Source: Bacteroides stercorirosoris
GTDB taxonomy: Bacteria > Bacteroidota > Bacteroidia > Bacteroidales > Bacteroidaceae
DNA length: 64,000 nt
Direction of reading: 5' to 3'
NCBI RefSeq assembly: GCF_900142015.1
Contig: NZ_FQZN01000017.1
Location: 79,133 to 143,132, forward strand
This document shows, piece after piece, positions 59,332 through 64,000 of this stretch. The notes beneath the pieces are model-generated. The model had not been told where the DNA came from. It searched no databases and saw only the letters and a program-made list of their open reading frames with translations. Numbering within the stretch: the stretch's first letter is position 1; each line of letters starts with the position of its first letter. The translations under genes were made by a program, and so were the position numbers.

Positions 59332-59397
59332 AGCCATTCACATTATCCATCCTATTTAAATCTAATTATAAATTATAACCGAAAGTAATAATTGCCA

Positions 59398-60294
59398 TCA
59401 CAATTTCCGGTTATGGTGCATGGCAAACTGTATAAAAGCCTGTACCAACCCACTCTCCTGCCCTTGTTGATGGACAAAACAGAAGTCACGGAGCATAGAC
59501 ATAGCTTTAATTTCTACGACGCGGAAAGTACCGGCAGCCAGTTCCTTACAGATAGAGCGGATGGAAATGATTCCCATGCAGTCTGTGTTTTCAAGAAAGA
59601 GCTTGATACTTTCCGTACTGCCGAGATACATCAGCACATGAAGTGAAGAAAGCTTGATATTGTGCTGTAATAAAGCCCGTTCGATGACATCAAGGGTACC
59701 GGAACCACGTTCACGGAGCACAAGAGGAATATTCAGTAGTTCCTCAGGAGCTATTTCATCAGCAATGAACAGCTTACTTTTGGTACGTACAACAGCAACC
59801 AGTTCATCTTCCAGAAAAGTAGTATACTTTAAATTAGGGAGACGGAAAACGCCCTCCACCAGTCCCAAGTCTATACGATGCTCCTGCAAAGCAACCTCTA
59901 CTTCACGTGAATTACCATTCATTAATGAAAGATTCACCTGCGGGAATTTTTTAATGAAACTGGCTAGTAAAGGAGGCAGGACGTACTGGGCAATAGTTGT
60001 ACTGGCTCCCAGACGCAATTCTCCCATATATTCATTGTTCAGCAGATGCATTTCATACTCCAGCCGTTTATAATCTTCCAGAATCCGGTCGCAGTGCTCA
60101 AGCAGTAACTTCCCTGCTTCTGTTAAACTGATTTTGCTACCTTGCCTATCGAACAAGCGCGTCTGATAGGTACTCTCCAGCTCTTGTATATGCTTTGTAA
60201 TGGCAGGCTGGCTGACAAACAACTCTTGCGAAGCCTTCGTGAAACTCAGGTTCTTCGCTACGGAACGGAAGACTTTTAAACGAAAATCGGACAC
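59398..60294 (-). CDS. LysR-family transcriptional regulator
   Basis: A 298-residue regulator. The N-terminal winged helix (FRSVAKNLSFTKASQELFVS followed by QPAITKHIQELESTYQTRLF) and the two-lobe inducer-binding domain are complete. The adjacent exporter gene and the T-N11-A sequences at its promoter suggest it activates that gene, as YeiE does in the enterobacterial pairing. It also resembles CbbR/CysB-type regulators of sulfur metabolism. Confidence 0.93.
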   Translation of the reverse strand: MSDFRLKVFRSVAKNLSFTKASQELFVSQPAITKHIQELESTYQTRLFDRQGSKISLTEAGKLLLEHCDRILEDYKRLEYEMHLLNNEYMGELRLGASTTIAQYVLPPLLASFIKKFPQVNLSLMNGNSREVEVALQEHRIDLGLVEGVFRLPNLKYTTFLEDELVAVVRTKSKLFIADEIAPEELLNIPLVLRERGSGTLDVIERALLQHNIKLSSLHVLMYLGSTESIKLFLENTDCMGIISIRSICKELAAGTFRVVEIKAMSMLRDFCFVHQQGQESGLVQAFIQFAMHHNRKL

Positions 60295-60324
60295 GGTGTT
60301 AGTGATAAGTGATTAATAACAGAA

Positions 60325-60927
60325 TTATTCCAGTTCCTCAGCCTTAATACCCAAGGCTCTCATCATGGAGTATCCCAACAAATCCCACTTACATGTAAGG
60401 GGGCGCGCCGGCTCATCCATATTGAAGAGGAAAACTTCTTTAGCTTTTTCCGGAGTGACGTCCCGCAAGTTTTCATCTAAAACTTCCATGAGCTTGGCAC
60501 CATAATCTTCAATAAACGGAACCAGCATCAGACGTTTTACATCGGCTGAGTTTAGCGCTATAGTCAGCAAATCGAGATAGAGATTCGCGCGAGAGACAAG
60601 TCCTTCGGAAGTTACAGAAGTGAAAGTCAATTCACCTAACTGATTAGTGAATCCCACGCCGTTCAAGTCCTTTTTCAGGTCGGAGGGGTCACAATGAAGT
60701 AATGCGCTTGCCTGTCCGTCATAGACAAAAAGAACTTCTATATGATTATTCTTATCGCGAATTCCGGCATCTAACGCAAGGTAGGAAGTCCACTCCTCCA
60801 CATAAATATCCTGCAACGGACGCCCCAACTGTAATTCAAAGTATCTCTTCAAATCCTTAACCACGTCATTGAAGTATGCTACATCCACTAATATCACATT
60901 CTCCGCGAGCTTTATACTATCTGTCAT
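60325..60927 (-). CDS. Conserved hypothetical protein (DUF6621-like)
   Basis: A 200-residue soluble protein (start MTDSIKLAENVILVDVAYFN). It is mostly alpha/beta with no signal peptide or membrane helix. The run FNDVVKDLKRYFELQLGRPL and the end KWDLLGYSMMRALGIKAEEL are typical of a Bacteroides family of unknown function. The ATG at 60927 is preferred over one 20 codons upstream, because a -7-like element TATCTTTA lies at about 60964-60957. No function is proposed. Confidence 0.7.
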   Translation of the reverse strand: MTDSIKLAENVILVDVAYFNDVVKDLKRYFELQLGRPLQDIYVEEWTSYLALDAGIRDKNNHIEVLFVYDGQASALLHCDPSDLKKDLNGVGFTNQLGELTFTSVTSEGLVSRANLYLDLLTIALNSADVKRLMLVPFIEDYGAKLMEVLDENLRDVTPEKAKEVFLFNMDEPARPLTCKWDLLGYSMMRALGIKAEELE

Positions 60928-61193
60928 AACATCTCTGTTTTTATGTTTAAGCGATAAAGATACAATAATACTTTTAGCCATACACACGATTTATTTAAAA
61001 TTTGCACATTTATATATTACGCCCTGCAATATTTATAAATGCAGCTACCAACACCCCCATGTAGGTAATTGTATTCTTTAAAGATAACCCCGCTATTATT
61101 AAGACAGATGACACTTCAGATTATGCGGAAACATTCACTGCCCTGCATAATGGAGTTCCAATAAAAGGTAACTTTACGCATTCCGACAAAACA

Positions 61194-61266
61194 AAGACAT
61201 TTTGTCATCATTTTCTACAAATAATCTGTAATTTTGTCAGAAACAAGCCATTGGCAAATCTTTTGC
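61194..61266 (+). promoter_or_regulatory. Putative sigma-54-like promoter and palindromes of clpB
   Basis: TTGGCAAATCTTTTGC (61251-61266) has GG at 61253-61254, ten bases, then GC at 61265-61266, exactly the RpoN spacing. Upstream are two palindrome-like sites: GACATTTTGTC centred at 61201 (52 bp before the GG) and CTGTAATTTTGTCAG centred at 61233 (20 bp before the GG). The centres are 32 bp apart, about three helical turns. A vegetative reading is also possible (TTTG at 61233-61236, a poor -7 ATCTTTTG at 61258-61265, 21-bp spacer). The region 60928-61315 holds no gene. Confidence 0.6.
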
Positions 61267-61315
61267 GCCCCATTAGATGTTATTGAAAATGAAAAATAGA
61301 AAGGAGACATAAGAT

Positions 61316-63904
61316 ATGAATTTCAACAATTTTACCATTAAATCGCAAGAGGCGGTGCAAGAAGCGCTGAACCTGGCCAAGAGTCGCGGACAGCAAGCCA
61401 TTGAACCGGTTCATGTGATGCAGGGAGTGATGAAGATAGGCGAAAACGTCACTAATTTCATCTTCCAGAAGCTGGGCATGAACGGACAACAGGTTGCGCT
61501 CGTGCTTGACAAACAAACGGATTCCCTGCCCAAAGTTTCGGGTGGAGAGCCTTATTTAAGCCGCGAAACGAACGATGTGTTTCAGAAAGCGACTCAGTAT
61601 TCCAAAGAAATGGGTGACGAGTTCGTTTCACTGGAACACCTGTTACTAGCATTGCTAACAGTAAAGAGCACTGTTTCCACCATCCTGAAAGATGCGGGAA
61701 TGACGGAGCGCGAACTCCGCAACGCCATCACCGAACTGCGTAAAGGCGAAAAGGTGACTTCACAATCCAGCGAAGACACTTATCAGTCGTTGGAGAAGTA
61801 CGCCATCAACCTGAACGAGGCTGCCCGAAGCGGTAAGCTCGACCCGGTCATCGGCCGTGACGAGGAAATCCGCCGCGTGCTGCAAATCCTGAGTCGCCGT
61901 ACCAAGAACAATCCTATATTAATAGGTGAACCGGGTACCGGTAAGACTGCCATCGTTGAGGGACTTGCCCATCGTATCCTGCGCGGTGATGTTCCGGAAA
62001 ACCTGAAGAACAAGCAAGTATATTCACTGGATATGGGTGCGTTGGTGGCCGGTGCAAAATACAAAGGCGAATTCGAAGAACGTCTGAAAGCCGTCATCAA
62101 TGAAGTGAAGAAATCGGAAGGGGACATTATCCTCTTTATCGATGAAATCCACACTCTGGTGGGCGCCGGAAAAGGCGAAGGTGCTATGGATGCCGCCAAC
62201 ATTCTGAAGCCTGCACTGGCTCGTGGCGAACTGAGAAGCATCGGTGCCACTACCCTCGACGAGTATCAGAAGTATTTCGAAAAAGACAAGGCACTGGAAC
62301 GTCGTTTCCAGATCGTATATGTGAATGAACCGGATACCCTGAGCACCATCTCCATCCTGCGCGGTTTGAAGGAACGTTACGAGAACCACCATCACGTACG
62401 GATTAAAGATGACGCCATCATTGCCGCCGTAGAGTTGAGCAACCGCTACATCACAGATCGTTTCTTGCCGGACAAGGCCATCGACCTGATGGACGAAGCC
62501 GCCGCCAAGTTACGTATGGAAGTAGATTCCGTTCCGGAAGAACTCGATGAGATTTCACGTAAAATCAAACAACTGGAGATTGAGCGCGAAGCCATCAAGC
62601 GCGAAAATGACAAGCCGAAACTGGAACATATCGGTAAAGAACTTGCCGAACTGAAAGAACAGGAGAAATCTTACAAGGCAAAATGGCAAAGCGAAAAGAC
62701 GCTGGTCAATAAAATACAGCAGAACAAGGTTGAAATCGAAAACCTGAAGTTCGAAGCCGACAAAGCAGAACGCGAAGGCGACTACGGTAAGGTAGCCGAA
62801 ATCCGTTACGGCAAGTTACAGGCTTTGAATCAGGAGATTGAAGATACCCAAAAAGAGCTTCATGCCATGCAAGGTGACAAAGCCATGATTAAGGAAGAAG
62901 TAGATGCTGAGGACATTGCAGATGTAGTTTCCCGCTGGACAGGTATCCCTGTAAGCAAGATGTTGCAAAGCGAAAAGGACAAATTGCTGCATCTGGAAGA
63001 CGAGCTTCACCAGCGTGTCATCGGACAAGACGAGGCCATTCAGGCTGTGGCTGATGCCGTCAGACGTAGCCGTGCGGGATTGCAAGATCCTAAACGACCA
63101 ATCGGTTCGTTCATCTTCCTCGGTACTACCGGTGTAGGTAAAACGGAGCTTGCCAAGGCTCTTGCCGAATTCCTTTTCGACGACGAGAGTATGATGACCC
63201 GTATCGACATGAGCGAATATCAGGAAAAGCACAGCGTATCACGTCTGGTCGGAGCACCTCCGGGCTACGTAGGCTATGATGAAGGCGGTCAGCTGACCGA
63301 AGCTATCCGGCGGAAACCTTACTCTGTCGTGCTGTTCGATGAAATAGAGAAAGCCCACCCGGATGTGTTCAACATCCTGTTGCAAGTATTGGACGACGGA
63401 CGCTTGACGGACAATAAGGGGCGCGTGGTGAACTTCAAAAACACCATCATCATCATGACTTCCAACATGGGAAGCGCCTACATTCAGAGTCAGATGGAGA
63501 AGCTGAACAGTGCCAACAAGGAACAGGTTATTGAAGAAACGAAGAAGGAAGTGATGAATATGCTGAAAAAAACAATTCGTCCGGAATTTCTGAACCGTAT
63601 TGACGAAACAATTATGTTCCTGCCGCTGAATGAAAGCGAGATTAAACAGATTGTGGTACTCCAGATAAAGAGTGTACAGAAGATGCTTGCCCAGAATGGC
63701 GTGGAATTGGTATTGACGGATGGAGCTATAGAGTTCCTAACAAAAGTAGGATATGATCCGGAATTCGGTGCCCGTCCTGTGAAACGAGCTATCCAGCATT
63801 ACTTGCTGAATGACCTGTCAAAGAAGTTATTGGCGCAAGAAGTAGACCGAAGCAGGCCTATTACAGTAGATGCCAGCGGCGAAGGGCTGGTATTCAGAAA
63901 CTAA
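61316..63904 (+). CDS. clpB: Disaggregase ClpB (Hsp104-type)
   Basis: An 862-residue AAA+ protein. The N domain covers about 1-145, nucleotide domain 1 has Walker A GEPGTGKT (204-211) and Walker B ILFIDEIHT, the coiled-coil middle domain lies at about 405-525, and nucleotide domain 2 has GTTGVGKT and VVLFDEIEKAH. The C-terminal domain ends DASGEGLVFRN. It extracts proteins from aggregates together with DnaK. The upstream palindromes link its control to that of dnaK. Confidence 0.98.
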   Translation: MNFNNFTIKSQEAVQEALNLAKSRGQQAIEPVHVMQGVMKIGENVTNFIFQKLGMNGQQVALVLDKQTDSLPKVSGGEPYLSRETNDVFQKATQYSKEMGDEFVSLEHLLLALLTVKSTVSTILKDAGMTERELRNAITELRKGEKVTSQSSEDTYQSLEKYAINLNEAARSGKLDPVIGRDEEIRRVLQILSRRTKNNPILIGEPGTGKTAIVEGLAHRILRGDVPENLKNKQVYSLDMGALVAGAKYKGEFEERLKAVINEVKKSEGDIILFIDEIHTLVGAGKGEGAMDAANILKPALARGELRSIGATTLDEYQKYFEKDKALERRFQIVYVNEPDTLSTISILRGLKERYENHHHVRIKDDAIIAAVELSNRYITDRFLPDKAIDLMDEAAAKLRMEVDSVPEELDEISRKIKQLEIEREAIKRENDKPKLEHIGKELAELKEQEKSYKAKWQSEKTLVNKIQQNKVEIENLKFEADKAEREGDYGKVAEIRYGKLQALNQEIEDTQKELHAMQGDKAMIKEEVDAEDIADVVSRWTGIPVSKMLQSEKDKLLHLEDELHQRVIGQDEAIQAVADAVRRSRAGLQDPKRPIGSFIFLGTTGVGKTELAKALAEFLFDDESMMTRIDMSEYQEKHSVSRLVGAPPGYVGYDEGGQLTEAIRRKPYSVVLFDEIEKAHPDVFNILLQVLDDGRLTDNKGRVVNFKNTIIIMTSNMGSAYIQSQMEKLNSANKEQVIEETKKEVMNMLKKTIRPEFLNRIDETIMFLPLNESEIKQIVVLQIKSVQKMLAQNGVELVLTDGAIEFLTKVGYDPEFGARPVKRAIQHYLLNDLSKKLLAQEVDRSRPITVDASGEGLVFRN

Positions 63905-63939
63905 GTAGGGATATTCAGTAAATGTCCCTCTTTCTAATA

Positions 63940-63987
63940 AATTAAGAGAACAGTTTTACTTTACGTGAGCTTTTCTCTTAATTTTTT
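63940..63987 (+). terminator. Terminator of clpB
   Basis: Arms AATTAAGAGAA (63940-63950) and TTCTCTTAATT (63973-63983), then a T run to 63987, 35 bp after the clpB stop. Confidence 0.8.
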
Positions 63988-64000
63988 TCTGTAAAGTCTC

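Overview
The window looks like a chromosomal segment of a Bacteroides species (order Bacteroidales). The reasons are the many promoters with the -7 element TAnnTTTG and the -33 element TTTG, the families present (PepSY-like, DUF4738, DUF4421, DUF4250 and DUF4252 proteins, EFR1 ferredoxin, carboxynorspermidine dehydrogenase, ECF sigma plus anti-sigma modules, STN and CarboxypepD_reg proteins), and the genus-type intergenic repeats. There are no rRNA or tRNA genes, no CRISPR array and no intact insertion sequence. It is mostly core chromosome with small accessory patches.

Layout. 0-6.8 kb: the 3' end of an L-serine ammonia-lyase, two PepSY-like envelope proteins next to an OmpR-type two-component system, a DUF4738 lipoprotein, a membrane metallophosphoesterase, then a gene-poor patch with an ISAs1-family remnant. 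6.2-16.5 kb: a DJ-1-like protein, an EFR1 flavodoxin/ferredoxin gene split by one in-frame TGA, then a tight five-gene minus-strand operon (TonB receptor, ECF-type S component, polyferredoxin, Fe-S aldo/keto reductase, metallo-beta-lactamase-fold hydrolase) preceded by a LytS/LytTR two-component pair. 16.7-23.6 kb: a HigBA toxin-antitoxin pair, a MATE pump with a Crp/Fnr regulator, an AraC regulator divergent from a flavodoxin and an aldo/keto reductase, and a HepT/MntA pair. 23.7-27.7 kb: a second LytS/LytTR system, an orphan LytTR protein with a vestigial receiver, a TonB-C protein and an HxlR regulator. This block is flanked by two copies of the hxlR 5' region. 27.8-33.6 kb: TrkA/TrkH potassium uptake, a TrpB2-type tryptophan synthase beta chain and a ClC chloride channel.

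33.6-45.1 kb: two ECF sigma factor modules. The first has a small membrane anti-sigma candidate, a Spy-like protein and a large TonB-type outer membrane protein. The second has FecR and STN/CarboxypepD_reg proteins without a beta-barrel. 45.4-52.7 kb: a peptidoglycan amidase, an AraC fragment, dnaK, a second MATE plus Crp/Fnr pair, a third Crp/Fnr protein, an SMR pump and a META-domain lipoprotein. 53.2-64 kb: carboxynorspermidine dehydrogenase, thiol peroxidase, recA, a third ECF sigma module with a DUF4252 protein, a YeiH-type exporter with its LysR regulator, an unknown gene, and clpB.

Three observations stand out. First, clpB and dnaK share a palindrome (about CTGnCA-n3-TGnCAG) centred 52 bp upstream of a sigma-54-like GG-N10-G(C/T) element, which suggests joint heat-shock control by RpoN and an activator. 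Second, three intergenic arrays of unrelated sequence (17.8, 38.1 and 50.6 kb) all have exactly 22-bp units. Third, a promoter and terminator pair at 39.2 kb on the minus strand outlines a roughly 65-nt small RNA. The five-gene TonB/S-component/polyferredoxin operon is the best candidate for an undescribed redox-coupled uptake system. All functional links are inferred from sequence alone.
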